Source: JBFWVR01 sp050246635
Lineage (GTDB): Bacteria > Acidobacteriota > Vicinamibacteria > Vicinamibacterales > UBA2999
NCBI GenBank assembly: GCA_050246635.1
Contig: JBFWVR010000010.1
Coordinates: 1 to 64,000 of the forward strand
Reading direction: 5' to 3'
Length of the DNA stretch: 64,000 nt
The notes under the pieces are model-generated. The model made no database searches. It had not been told where the DNA came from and worked only from the letters and a program-made list of their open reading frames with translations. The translations under genes were made by a program, and so were the position numbers. Below are positions 50,583 through 59,514 of the stretch, piece by piece (within the stretch, counting starts at the first letter, position 1; each line of letters starts with the position of its first letter).

Positions 50583-50969
50583 ATGGCCATCCGCATCGTC
50601 CGACTTGGCAGCCCGCGCGCGAAGGGCGAGGGCCTGCGCATCGGCACTGTCCGCCGCCCGCCCCGGGGCGTGCCGAAGGCAGAGTTCGCGAGCCGCGACT
50701 TCTACGACGTGTGGCTGCCGGATCTCGCGCCGAGCGAAGCGCTGGTGAAAGAGGCGCAGGCGGCAGCCGACGGCCGCGCGTGGTCGGCGTTCGTCCGCAA
50801 GTACCGGACCGAGATGAAGCGGCCAGAGGCGGTGCGCCTGCTCGACCTGCTCGCGGCGATGTCGCGCCAGACCAGCCTGTCGGTGGGCTGCTACTGCGAA
50901 GACGAGTCGCACTGCCACCGGTCGGTGCTGCGTGAGCTGCTGGCCGAACACGGCGGCGACGTCGCCTGA
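50583..50969 (+). CDS. DUF488 family protein
   Basis: A 128-residue protein with the DUF488 pattern: RIVRLGSPRAKGEGLRIGTV near the start and SVGCYCEDESHCHRSVL near the end, where Cys and His residues cluster. In the family the role is unknown; the Cys/His motif might bind metal or nucleic acid. Starts at ATG 50583. Upstream 24 bases from the DUF6790 gene, same strand. Confidence 0.85.
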   Translation: MAIRIVRLGSPRAKGEGLRIGTVRRPPRGVPKAEFASRDFYDVWLPDLAPSEALVKEAQAAADGRAWSAFVRKYRTEMKRPEAVRLLDLLAAMSRQTSLSVGCYCEDESHCHRSVLRELLAEHGGDVA

Positions 50970-51010
50970 GGCCCCGGGAACTTCGCTGAGCCCAGCCGCG
51001 TAGACCTCCA

Positions 51011-51436
51011 GTGGCCATGCAGCTCTTCGAACACGTCATCGACATCGCGGCCCCGCCTGAACGGGTCTGGGCCATCATCCGCGAGCCGGCCCGCTGGCAC
51101 GAGTGGACGGCCTCCATCACCGGCATCCGGATGTTCGGGGGCAACGAGCTCGTCGTCGGCCGGCGCGCGCTGGTGCGCCAGCCCAAGTTGCCGCCGGCAC
51201 TCTGGACCGTCACCGAGGTCGCCCCGCTGGGCTTCACGTGGGTGTCACGGGGACCGGGCCTGACGGCGACTGGCCGCCACTACGTGAAGCCCCAGGGCTC
51301 CGGCAGCCGCGTCACCCTTTCGCTGTCCTACGACGGCCTGTTCTCGGGAGTGATGGCCCGCCTCGCGGGCGAGATCACGGACCGCTACATCGGCTACGAG
51401 GCCGCCGGGCTCAAGCAAAGGGCTGAAAATTCGTGA
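51011..51436 (+). CDS. SRPBCC (START-like) family protein
   Basis: A 141-residue protein of the START/polyketide-cyclase fold: HVIDIAAPPERVWAIIREPARWHEW (family opening), then alternating strands and the closing helix ITDRYIGYEAAGLKQRAE. The cavity probably binds a hydrophobic ligand. GTG at 51011 or ATG at 51017; I keep the first because a CTCCAG-like stretch is all that precedes either. Short distance to DUF488. Confidence 0.85.
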   Translation: MAMQLFEHVIDIAAPPERVWAIIREPARWHEWTASITGIRMFGGNELVVGRRALVRQPKLPPALWTVTEVAPLGFTWVSRGPGLTATGRHYVKPQGSGSRVTLSLSYDGLFSGVMARLAGEITDRYIGYEAAGLKQRAENS

Positions 51437-51460
51437 TCCCCGTTGCCGGCGCCGGCGACG

Positions 51461-51823
51461 TCACGGCCGTGCGGGGACAACGGCGGTGGCGTCGAGCGTG
51501 TGGCCTTCGCCTTCGCGTCCGGCCTCACCCGTGGCGACGACCTTCTTCGTGAGCAGGTCCTGGAGCGCGGCGTTGTTGTCGGCGGTCAGGCGGCCCGTGA
51601 TCTTGTAGATCACGCCGTCGTCCGTCAGGACCGCGAGCGGGTAGCCCTCGTTGGCGCACTTGCGCGCGCACTCGGCGTGGGAGGCACCCCGACCATCCTC
51701 GCCGTGGCCCGTGTAGCACATGATGGTGATGAGCTCGCCCTCGACGGAGACGGGCTCGGCGGCGACTGCCAGGGCGGCGGTGAGCGAGACTGCCGCCAGG
51801 GCGGCGAACAGGTGTCGGTGCAT
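51461..51823 (-). CDS. Secreted small protein of unknown function
   Basis: A 120-residue protein with a signal peptide cut after AVAAEP. The mature part has CYTGHGEDGRGASHAECARKCANEG, three Cys in a short stretch that could bind metal or haem, and VIYKITGRLTADNN, an OB-like strand pattern. It lies 40 bases downstream of an ECF sigma gene on the same strand and may be controlled by it. Confidence 0.6.
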   Translation of the reverse strand: MHRHLFAALAAVSLTAALAVAAEPVSVEGELITIMCYTGHGEDGRGASHAECARKCANEGYPLAVLTDDGVIYKITGRLTADNNAALQDLLTKKVVATGEAGREGEGHTLDATAVVPARP

Positions 51824-51862
51824 GCTCGTGTGCTCCTCGGAGGGACCGGCGTACAGCGGCCC

Positions 51863-52540
51863 TCAGTTGATGTCCAGCGCGCCCAGCACGCCCGCGACCA
51901 CACGGTCGCAGCGCGAGAGATGGAAGGCGTACAGCTCCGGCGACCGGGCGCCGAGTCGTGACGTGAGATCGTGCCGCAGGCTTGCGCGGGCGCGGTGGAG
52001 GCGCGTCTTCACCGTGTCCTCCTTGAGGTCCAGGCTCTCGGCGACCTCTGCCGTCGACATCCCTTCGAGCTCGCGCAGGACGAAGACGAGGCGATGGCCG
52101 TCGGGAAGGGCGTCGATGGCGGTTTCGAGCACCCGTCCGAGCTCCGCGGCGTAGGCCGCATGCTCAGGGTTTGGCGCGTGCACCTGCGGGGCCGTGGCCT
52201 CCACCGTAGGCAAGGGGGCCTCCTGCCGGCGGTCGCGCTGGCGGAGCCGGAGGAGGGCATCGTTCACCGCGATGCGCGTGAGCCATGTCGAGAAGCGGGC
52301 GTCGCGACGAAATGTGCCAAGGGCCCGATAGGCGTTGATGTAGGTCTGCTGCATCGCGTCCTCGCAGTCCTCGTCATTCCGCAGGATGGCACGCACGGTC
52401 CGGAACACCCGGGGATTGTGACGCCGCATCAGCACCTCGAACAGGTGGGCGTCTCCCGCCAGGACCCGTCCGACGAGGTCTTCGTCGCTCGGATCCTCGC
52501 CAGGCGCCCGCGGCGCCCGTGGCGTCTCGGTCGATGACAT
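51863..52540 (-). CDS. ECF-type RNA polymerase sigma factor
   Basis: A 225-residue sigma factor from the ATG at 52540, which has GGAGAGGA about 8 bases upstream; the frame also has an ATG 18 bases earlier. Region 2 is DEDCEDAMQQTYINAYRALG, region 4 is LEGMSTAEVAESLDLKEDTVKTRLHRAR. No anti-sigma gene is next to it; the following gene is a small secreted Cys-rich protein. The C-terminal tail after region 4 (CDRVVAGVLGALDIN) is about 30 residues long, longer than in minimal ECF factors, and could sense something. Confidence 0.9.
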   Translation of the reverse strand: MSSTETPRAPRAPGEDPSDEDLVGRVLAGDAHLFEVLMRRHNPRVFRTVRAILRNDEDCEDAMQQTYINAYRALGTFRRDARFSTWLTRIAVNDALLRLRQRDRRQEAPLPTVEATAPQVHAPNPEHAAYAAELGRVLETAIDALPDGHRLVFVLRELEGMSTAEVAESLDLKEDTVKTRLHRARASLRHDLTSRLGARSPELYAFHLSRCDRVVAGVLGALDIN

Positions 52541-52689
52541 CGTGGTCCTCTCCTCCATCAGAGTGACCGCCTCCCGAAAAGGTTCCCTGCCCGGCCGCCT
52601 TCACGTCGGGCGCCCGGCACCACTCCATCGCGGCAGGACGGCGGCCCCTGGGCCGCCGGGGACACGGCGCTCAAACGGAGCCTCCCACG

Positions 52690-52890
52690 CGATCTTGTGA
52701 TCTTGTGATCTCGTGATCTCGTGATCTCGTGATTTCGTGATTTCGTGATTTGTACGGGATTGCGGACAGTCCCCATTCCCGGGGCCCCTCTTCTGCCCCC
52801 CCATCCCCAAATTTCCCAAGTCCTAAATCCAATCTGCAATCTAAAATCTGCAATCTGAAATCAATCTTCAATCTGAGATCTGAACATCTG
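52690..52890. repeat. Intergenic GTGATCTC tandem repeats and AGATTGCAG-type repeats
   Basis: GTGATCTTGTGATCTCGTGATCTC to 52750, then a GCGGACAGTCCCC palindrome at about 52764, then CAATCTGCAATCTAAAATCTGCAATCTGAAATC to 52885. These are divergent-gene intergenic repeats; promoters for the sigma gene and the DUF1028 gene must lie inside. The first family also appears at 39607-39635. Confidence 0.7.
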
Positions 52891-52906
52891 AGATTTGGGA
52901 GGCCCC

Positions 52907-54055
52907 ATGTCCCGTGCCCTGCCGGCGGTGTTTGCCGTCGTCGTCCTTGCTCTGGTGGCCCTGCCGGCGGCGGCGCAGTCACATGCCGCACACCCGCAGC
53001 GCGCCACCGACGGGGTGGTCATCAACGAGGACGGCTATCCGCAGTACTCGACGTTCTCGCTCTGCGCAATCGATCCGGCGACCGGGCAATCCGGCGCGGC
53101 CGTGACGACGCGGGTGCCGTTCGTCGGGCGGGCGGTGCCGTGGGTACGCGCGGGGGTGGGGGCGGTGTGCACGCAGGCCTCGACGGTGGTCGAGTACGGC
53201 GTCCGCGGACTGGACCTCATGGAGAAGGGGGTGGCGCCGGCCGACGCCATCCAGCAGCTGCTCGCGGACGACCAGGGGCGCGAGTCGCGGCAGCTCGGCA
53301 TGATCGACATGAAGGGCCGCGGCGCCGCCCACACCGGCAAGAACAACGGCAACTGGGCGGGCAGCCGGCAGGGGCCCAACTACACCGTGCAGGCCAACAT
53401 CATGGTCGGCCCCGAGGTGGTGCAGGCTGTCGCCGACACGTTCGAGGCCAGTGAGGGCACCGGCATGCCGCTGGCCGAGCGCATGATCCTGGCCCTCGAG
53501 GCCGGCTACGCCCAGGGAGGCGACCGCCGGTGGGGCAACCTGCAGTCGGCCGCCATCAAGATTGCCGACCCGAACGATCCCGGGCGTGGGGGCGACTACA
53601 TCGCCCTGGCCATCGAGGTCGGCGAGCACGCGAACCCGGTCGGCGAGATGAAGCGGATCTACTACACGACCGCGCGCCGCCTCGGCTATCGCGAGTTTTC
53701 GCAGGTCGAGGGGCAGGACGTCATCGAGCTCAAGCGCATGCTGCACGCGCTGGGCTACTGGCGCCCGTCGCTCGCGTCGTTCCCCGAGCCGCCGGCGTCG
53801 CTCAACACCCCCGAGAACCAGGAGCTCCGCCGGACCAACCCGGACGCCTACCAGAAGCTCCAGGCCGACACCCGCCGGCAGTCCGCCGAGTACAACCGCG
53901 AGTACGGCCTCTTCGACGCCGAGACGGTGGCCGCGGTCGACAAGTACCGCGAGGCGAAGGAGATGGACTACGCCGGCAACGCGCCAGGGCTCGTGGACGA
54001 GCGGCTCGTCAAGGCGCTCAGGGAGGACTATTTCGCGAAGATGAAGAGGAAGTAA
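52907..54055 (+). CDS. DUF1028 Ntn-hydrolase-like secreted protein
   Basis: A 382-residue protein from the ATG at 52907 (GGGAGG upstream). A signal peptide ends at AAAQS. The DUF1028 domain follows: STFSLCAIDPATGQSGAAVTTR, RAVPWVRAGVGAV, then LGMIDMKGRGAAHTG, and EGTGMPLAERMI, as in the Ntn-hydrolase-like family. The last 130 residues (from about 255) hold a peptidoglycan-binding-like segment, DVIELKRMLHALGYW, and a helical tail with KYREAKEMDYAG. Substrate unknown. It converges with the topoisomerase gene. Confidence 0.85.
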   Translation: MSRALPAVFAVVVLALVALPAAAQSHAAHPQRATDGVVINEDGYPQYSTFSLCAIDPATGQSGAAVTTRVPFVGRAVPWVRAGVGAVCTQASTVVEYGVRGLDLMEKGVAPADAIQQLLADDQGRESRQLGMIDMKGRGAAHTGKNNGNWAGSRQGPNYTVQANIMVGPEVVQAVADTFEASEGTGMPLAERMILALEAGYAQGGDRRWGNLQSAAIKIADPNDPGRGGDYIALAIEVGEHANPVGEMKRIYYTTARRLGYREFSQVEGQDVIELKRMLHALGYWRPSLASFPEPPASLNTPENQELRRTNPDAYQKLQADTRRQSAEYNREYGLFDAETVAAVDKYREAKEMDYAGNAPGLVDERLVKALREDYFAKMKRK

Positions 54056-54160
54056 GAAGTAAGAAGTAAGAAGTAAGAAGGCAGAATGCAGAAAGCGGGG
54101 CCGTCCCCTTTTCTGCTGTCCTACTTCTGCCTTCTGCCTTCTGCCTTCTGACTTACTCAC
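54050..54160. terminator. Convergent-gene terminator-like repeat region
   Basis: GAAGTAAGAAGTAAGAAG at 54055-54080 can pair with CTTCTGACTTACT near 54150, around a GCGGGGCCGTCCCC pair and CTTCTGCC runs. It lies between two convergent genes and is likely to terminate both, although no T-run follows. Confidence 0.5.
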
Positions 54161-54164
54161 CCGT

Positions 54165-56066
54165 TTACACATCGAGCTCTTCCGCTTCGTCCGCGCGCTC
54201 CATGATGAAGCGGAAGCGGGCCGAGGCGTCCTTGCCCATCAGCTCGTTGATGACGCGGTCAGACGCGAGCTGGTCGGAGACCTCGACGCGCAGGAGGCGG
54301 CGTGTCTTCGGGTTGAGCGTGGTCTCCCACAGCACCTTCGGCATCATCTCGCCAAGGCCCTTGAAGCGCGTGATCTCGGGGGTCGCGCGGCCGGTCTTCT
54401 GCTTCAGGATCTGCGCCTTCTGCGCCTCGTCCAGCGCCCAGAAGGTCTCCTTGCCGATGTCGATCCGGTAGAGCGGCGGCTGCGCGAGGTACACCTTGCC
54501 GGCCGCCATCAACTGCGGCATGTGCCGGAAGATGAACGTCAGCAGCAGTGTCGCGATGTGGTTGCCGTCCGAGTCGGCGTCCGCGAGGATGATGATCTTC
54601 CCGTACCGCAGCCGGCCCAGGTCGAAGCTCTTGCCGACGCCGCAGCCGAGCGCGGTCACCAGGTCCGAGAGCTCCTTGTTCTCGAGCACCTTCGCGGTCG
54701 ACACGCCCTCGGTGTTCAGCACCTTGCCGCGCAGGGGGAGGATCGCCTGCCGCGTCCGATCCCGCCCCTGCTTCGCCGATCCGCCCGCCGAGTCGCCCTC
54801 GACGATGAAGAGCTCGCTGGTGATGGAGCCGGGATGGGTGCAGTCGGAGAGCTTGCCGGGCAGGTTCAGGCGCCCGGCGGTCGGGCCCTTGCGCACCACC
54901 TCCGCCTGCGCCGCACGGCTGGCCTCCCGCGCACGCGCCGCGAGGATGATGCGCGCGACGATGGCCTCGGCAATCGACTGGTTGGAGTTGAGCCAGTGCT
55001 CGAGTGCGGGGCGCACCAGGCCGTCAACCGCGGACACGACCTCCGGGTTGTTCAGCCGATCCTTCGTCTGGCCCTGGAACTGCGGCTCCTGGATGAACAC
55101 CGACAGGATGCCGGTCAGGCCCTCGCGAATGTCCTCGGCCGTCAGCGTCACGCCCTTCGGCGACAGGTTGTGCGTCTCGACATAGTTGCGCACGGCCTTG
55201 CCGAGGCCGGCACGCAGCCCGTTCTCGTGGGTGCCGCCGGAGCCCGTGGGGATGCCGTTCACGTAGCTGCGGACGTGCTCGTCGGTCGCCTCGGTCCACT
55301 GCATCGCGAGCTCGAGCCGGACCCCGTTCGCCTTCTCGATCGAGAACACCGTCTCGTGCACCGGCTTCGCGCCACGCTCGGCCACGACCTTCCTGAGGTA
55401 GTCGACGAGCCCTTCGTGGTGCTGGTAGACGACCTTGTCGCCGGTCACCTCGTTCTCGAAGGCGACCTTGACGCCCTTGTGGAGGTAGCTGGCGACCTCG
55501 AGCCGCTCGCGGATGACGTCGGCGTCGAACTCGATCTTCGGGAAGATCGTGGAGTCGGGATGGAAGAAGACGATGGTGCCCGAGCCGCGGGCCGGTCCGA
55601 CCTTCTTGAGGGGGCCGACCGGCTTGCCCTGCCGGAACCGCATCTCCCACTGCTGCCCGTCACGTTTCACGGTGGCGGTCAGCTCGCGCGACAGCGCATT
55701 GACGACGCTGGCGCCGACGCCGTGCAGGCCCCCGGCGGTCTTGTAGTTGCCCGCCTCGAACTTGCCGCCGGCATGGAGCACCGTGAAGATCACCTCGAGG
55801 GCGCTCTTCTTCGTCTTCGGGTGGACGTCGACCGGAATGCCCCGGCCGTCGTCCGCCACGGTGATCGAGGAGCCGTCCTTGTGCAGCGTGACGGTGATGT
55901 TCGACGCGTAGCCGTTCATCGCCTCGTCAATGGCGTTGTCGAGCACCTCCCAGACGAGGTGGTGCAGGCCGGCGGAGCCGACGCCGCCGATGTACATGCC
56001 GGGACGCTTGCGGACGGGCTCGAGCCCCTCCAGGACGGTGATGTCTTTTGCGGTGTAGGTCGGCAT
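54165..56066 (-). CDS. Type IIA topoisomerase subunit B (GyrB/ParE type)
   Basis: A 633-residue protein from the ATG at 56066. The GHKL ATPase part is VWEVLDNAIDEAMNGY, DDGRGIPVDVHPKTKKS and GGLHGVGASVVNALS; the TOPRIM part is VEGDSAGGSAKQGRDR and DADSDGNHI. The C-terminal PEITRFKGLGEM and tail complete the usual length of a short GyrB or ParE. The DADSDG-N form differs from the common DADVDGAH of GyrB and is closer to ParE variants, but this is not decisive. No gyrA/parC partner is in the window. Confidence 0.92.
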   Translation of the reverse strand: MPTYTAKDITVLEGLEPVRKRPGMYIGGVGSAGLHHLVWEVLDNAIDEAMNGYASNITVTLHKDGSSITVADDGRGIPVDVHPKTKKSALEVIFTVLHAGGKFEAGNYKTAGGLHGVGASVVNALSRELTATVKRDGQQWEMRFRQGKPVGPLKKVGPARGSGTIVFFHPDSTIFPKIEFDADVIRERLEVASYLHKGVKVAFENEVTGDKVVYQHHEGLVDYLRKVVAERGAKPVHETVFSIEKANGVRLELAMQWTEATDEHVRSYVNGIPTGSGGTHENGLRAGLGKAVRNYVETHNLSPKGVTLTAEDIREGLTGILSVFIQEPQFQGQTKDRLNNPEVVSAVDGLVRPALEHWLNSNQSIAEAIVARIILAARAREASRAAQAEVVRKGPTAGRLNLPGKLSDCTHPGSITSELFIVEGDSAGGSAKQGRDRTRQAILPLRGKVLNTEGVSTAKVLENKELSDLVTALGCGVGKSFDLGRLRYGKIIILADADSDGNHIATLLLTFIFRHMPQLMAAGKVYLAQPPLYRIDIGKETFWALDEAQKAQILKQKTGRATPEITRFKGLGEMMPKVLWETTLNPKTRRLLRVEVSDQLASDRVINELMGKDASARFRFIMERADEAEELDV

Positions 56067-56133
56067 CAGGTGCGGGACGATCCGTGAAGAATTGTAGCGC
56101 GATGCGGGCGCGGCCGGGGACCGCGCGCGGCGT

Positions 56134-57042
56134 TCACTGGCGCACGAGCGTGGCGCGAGCCTCGTCCCAGCGCCACACCGGCCCGGGGCCGCACACGTGC
56201 ACGCCACCGAGCCAGCGGTCGATCCCGGTCTCGGCGACCCGATCGGCCTCGCCGGCGAGCACACGCGCGCCCGTGCCGGTGAGCGCGTACCCCGCCTCGG
56301 TCGCCTCGATCAACGGGGACGGCCCGGCCGCAAGCGTCTCGACATGGGTGAAGAACGTGAGGTCGCCCATGAACATCGGATCCTCGAGCGCGTTCACCCG
56401 CCGGAAGAGCTCCCCGCGCGGACGGCGTGCGTCCGCCAGCAGGGTGAGCGCCTGCGACTCCGTCCGCGAGAGGCCGTCGCGTGTGGACGGGAACTGTCGC
56501 AGGTGCCGCCGCAGCGCGGCCCCGAGGTGTGGCAGCGGGCCGTCGCCCCCCAGGCGCGCGGCAAGCGCCGCCAGGGGGCCGGGGTCCGCGGCGCGGAACG
56601 CGTCCCATGCCTCCACGGCGAGGCGCACCTGCTGATCCTCCAGCGGCGCGCGGCGCGTGAACCAGGCCGCCAGCGTCGCCGGCGCCTGGTGCCCCAGGTA
56701 ATCCGACGCGAGCACGGTCGTCACCTGCGCGCGCGGCGGCAACTGGGCCAGCACCTGGATCAGCTGCAACTGGTCGTACAGGTCGTGCTCGAACCAGAGC
56801 ACCACCTCGTCGGCGGCCGCGAGGGTCGCGTCGCGCGCCATCAGGCTGCCCCGAATGGCCTCCACCTCGCCCGCGTCACACGAGGCGAGGAACGCGGCCC
56901 GCACGCCAGCCAGCGCGCCCGTGTCGAGGCCGGCCGGGACCGGTCCCTCGTGCAGGACGTCGTCCCACGCCAGGACGGTGCCGGGCAGCCCGGCTTCGCG
57001 GATCAGGTCGGCGGCGCAACGCCCGTTCGTGACGTGCAGCAT
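56134..57042 (-). CDS. DUF1835 family protein
   Basis: A 302-residue protein from the ATG at 57042. The family opens MLHVTNGRCAADLIREAGLPG, then DVLHEGPVP, and continues WFEHDLYDQLQLIQVLAQLP, all of which are DUF1835 landmarks. The C-terminal part (PLIEATEAGYALTGTGARVL) looks like a winged helix. Function unknown. The frame is open upstream without family similarity. Confidence 0.85.
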   Translation of the reverse strand: MLHVTNGRCAADLIREAGLPGTVLAWDDVLHEGPVPAGLDTGALAGVRAAFLASCDAGEVEAIRGSLMARDATLAAADEVVLWFEHDLYDQLQLIQVLAQLPPRAQVTTVLASDYLGHQAPATLAAWFTRRAPLEDQQVRLAVEAWDAFRAADPGPLAALAARLGGDGPLPHLGAALRRHLRQFPSTRDGLSRTESQALTLLADARRPRGELFRRVNALEDPMFMGDLTFFTHVETLAAGPSPLIEATEAGYALTGTGARVLAGEADRVAETGIDRWLGGVHVCGPGPVWRWDEARATLVRQ

Positions 57043-57116
57043 GAGGCTCCCACTCCTCGCGCCCGCGGGGGACGTGCGGGGACAGTGCGGGCGCGAGTTG
57101 TTATCATCGCCCAACG

Positions 57117-57515
57117 ATGGCCCGCCTGGGACTGATTCTCGTGTGGGGAATCGCCGCCACCCTGACGATTGCGCTGGGCGCGACGAGCTACGTGCTGATG
57201 CGCGAGCCCCGGGCCGCGCCGGAGGCGACCCCGGAGCGGAGTCCCTTCTTCAGGCACGACACGAACCCCTGGGCCCGCTGGACGATCACCGAGCAGCTCT
57301 CCGCCCACCACGTGGCAATTGCCCACGTGGAGACGCGCCACCTGGACGAGGCGATGTCGATCGCCCGGGAGATCATCGAGCCGATGCGCGTGCGCGCCTA
57401 CACGGAGATCGTGATCTACTTCCACCGACCCGGCCGGCCCGATCCGCTGCCGCCGATCAAGATCCAGTGGACACCGAACGGGGGGTACGTGACGACGGAT
57501 TATCGGGAGCAGTAG
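57117..57515 (+). CDS. Small single-span membrane protein
   Basis: A 132-residue protein with one N-terminal membrane helix (LGLILVWGIAATLTIALGATSYVLM), then a soluble domain with HVETRHLDEAMSIAREIIEPM and AYTEIVIYFHRPG. No family recognised. Starts only 74 bases from the divergent DUF1835 start, so the two share a promoter region. Confidence 0.55.
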   Translation: MARLGLILVWGIAATLTIALGATSYVLMREPRAAPEATPERSPFFRHDTNPWARWTITEQLSAHHVAIAHVETRHLDEAMSIAREIIEPMRVRAYTEIVIYFHRPGRPDPLPPIKIQWTPNGGYVTTDYREQ

Positions 57516-57684
57516 TGCTGCACGTTGGTGCCGCACGTTGGTGCTGCACGGGGGTGCTGCACGTTGGTGCCGCACGGGAGTGCTACACGGGGGTGCGGCA
57601 CCGTCGTGAAGCACTCTCGTATCGCACCTCCGTGCCGCACTCTCGTGCGACACCTCCGTGCAGCACCCTCGTGATGCACCTTCG
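57516..57684. repeat. 13-bp tandem array, 13 units
   Basis: Starting right after the TAG at 57513-57515, 13 consecutive 13-base units, for example TGCTGCACGTTGG, TGCCGCACGTTGG and TGCCGCACTCTCG. The constant part is TG-NN-GCAC (a few units differ) and most units form GTGCNGCAC palindromes with the last G of the unit before. The array ends 3 bases before the stop of the minus-strand NYN gene. Confidence 0.92.
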
Positions 57685-57687
57685 CTT

Positions 57688-59238
57688 CTACACGCTTTTC
57701 GCCTTCCGCGTCGTCTTGGCGGCCTTTGCCGTCTTCGCGGTCTTGGCCGTCTTCTTCGCGGCGGTCTTGCGCGTGCGCTTCGGCTTCGCGGCCGGTTCCT
57801 CCGCGGCGTCCGTCGCGCTAACGTCAGGCGCCGTCTCGGGCTCGGCGGCGGGAACGTCCATCGGCTCGGCCGTGGCCGTGTCGACGATGTCGCCCTCGTC
57901 CACGCCGTCCTCCGGGAACTCCGGCAGGAGCGGCTTGTGGACCCGACGGCCCTTGCCACGAGCCGGCGGTTCGGCCGGCTGCTCACCCGGCTTCAGGCGG
58001 TTGCCGATGTCGTCCGGCAGGTCGTCCGGGATGGCTACGGGCTGTCCGCCGTCCACGCCGGGCTGCACCGCCCCGGTCGAGAAGACACGGAGCCCACCCT
58101 GTCGGTCACGCTCCACCCGCAGCAGGCCGTCGCGCTGGCAGGCGCGCATGAGCTCCACGATCGAGCCGTACTTCCGCTCGTCGAAGTCGGCCACGGCCTG
58201 GCGGAGCAGCTGCTTCATCTGGCGCAGGTACATCGGCCACCGCGGCGGGTTCGGCGGGTTGGCCAGGGTGCGGCGCACGAGGGCCACGCCCTCCGCCAGC
58301 GCCTGCGGATCGGCCGGTTCACGGTCGCGGCGTCCGTCGCCACGGGGTCCCTCTCCCCTGGCGGCTTCGCCCCTGGAGGCCTCGGCCCGGTGGGCCTCGG
58401 CACGGGGCGCCTCGGCGCGCGGGGCCTCCACGCGAGCGGCCTCGCCGTCGGCCGCCGCCTCCGGCGCGGCGCCGTCACCGGCCGCGACGGCCTCCGACAG
58501 CTCCACGAGGGTGCTGCGGCCCGTGTGCTTCAGCTCCACGAGGCCGCGCTTGGCCAGCTTCTCGGCGAAGTCGCGGAAGGTGCTGGCGCCGTAGTCGCGC
58601 TCCGAGAAGGAGGAGTCGAGCTGCAGCAGGGTGCTCTTGAGCAGCCCGAGCTGCGGCGTCACCTCGCGGTCGAGCAGCACCTTCATCGCGCGGCGGATGA
58701 GCGGCAGGGCCTGATCGAGGGGCGCGGCGCCCGTGGCCGTGCCGATGCGGGCCCGTTCGGCGCTCCGCGCGCCCTTCGCGATGTTCTCGTAGGCGATGAA
58801 CTCGGTGCAGTTCTTCTGCATCACCTGGCTGGTGAAGTTCCGGCCGCCGACGACGAACACCTTCTTGTCGTACTGCTTCAGCTTCTCCACCAGCGTGATG
58901 AAGTCGCTGTCGCCCCCGACGATGACGAAGGCGTTGATGTGGTCGTGGGTGAAGGCCATCTCGAGGGCGTCGAGGGCCAGGTTGATGTCGGCGCCGTTCT
59001 TGTCGCCGCCGGGGGTGGTGACGCGCTGGACGAGGCGGACGGCGTGGCTGGCCATCGTGCGGGCGTACTCCGCGCGTTTCCAGTCGCCGTAGGCAATCTT
59101 GGTGATGATCTCGCCGCGTTCCTTGACGGCCTCGAGCACGGCGCCGACGTCGAAGTGCAGGCCGAGCGTCGTCTTGACGCCGATCTCGACGTTGTCGAAA
59201 TCGATGAACACGGCAATCTTGAGTGTCTGATCGGACAT
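57688..59238 (-). CDS. NYN-domain RNase-like protein with two OST-HTH/LOTUS domains and a K/A-rich tail
   Basis: A 516-residue protein from the ATG at 59238. NYN/PIN-like domain (1-160): D13 and D15 in FIDFDN, GADINLALDALEM, VGGDSDF. Two OST-HTH-like domains follow: near 180-260 (IRRAMKVLLDREVTPQLGLLKS, FRDFAEKLAKRGLVEL) and near 330-400 (MKQLLRQAVADFDERKYGS, RACQRDGLLRVER), separated by an ARxEAPRAEA repeat. The C-terminal 35 residues are KKTAKTAKTAKAAKT-like, as in AlaLys-rich histone-H1-like tails. Such proteins are thought to bind and cut RNA. The start is the family start; earlier codons are nonsense-like. Confidence 0.85.
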   Translation of the reverse strand: MSDQTLKIAVFIDFDNVEIGVKTTLGLHFDVGAVLEAVKERGEIITKIAYGDWKRAEYARTMASHAVRLVQRVTTPGGDKNGADINLALDALEMAFTHDHINAFVIVGGDSDFITLVEKLKQYDKKVFVVGGRNFTSQVMQKNCTEFIAYENIAKGARSAERARIGTATGAAPLDQALPLIRRAMKVLLDREVTPQLGLLKSTLLQLDSSFSERDYGASTFRDFAEKLAKRGLVELKHTGRSTLVELSEAVAAGDGAAPEAAADGEAARVEAPRAEAPRAEAHRAEASRGEAARGEGPRGDGRRDREPADPQALAEGVALVRRTLANPPNPPRWPMYLRQMKQLLRQAVADFDERKYGSIVELMRACQRDGLLRVERDRQGGLRVFSTGAVQPGVDGGQPVAIPDDLPDDIGNRLKPGEQPAEPPARGKGRRVHKPLLPEFPEDGVDEGDIVDTATAEPMDVPAAEPETAPDVSATDAAEEPAAKPKRTRKTAAKKTAKTAKTAKAAKTTRKAKSV

Positions 59239-59514
59239 GGGGTTCCTGGATGTGGCCGCGGGATGCGGGGCTCGCGGCGTGCCGCCCCCCTCGCGGGAGC
59301 GGACAGCGTCTGGGCTCGCGACGCCCGGGGCGGTGTGACCTTTCTGTGCGGGAGCGGCGAATCGAGGCGGCGGGGGCCGCCCCTTCAGGGGACGGCGCCA
59401 GGCATCGTCTGGTGGACGACCTGGCTCGAACCGGCTCGACGGCGTCTTCCGTGTGTCAGTATAGCAGAATGGCGCCGGCACGCCCGTTGCAGAGTTCCCC
59501 GCAAGGAGAGGATC

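Noticed and set aside
57516..57684. 13-bp array as a CRISPR or iteron origin
   Set aside because: No spacers are present, so it is not a CRISPR. No replication gene is near, and units are palindromic and lie between convergent stops, so an iteron origin is unlikely.
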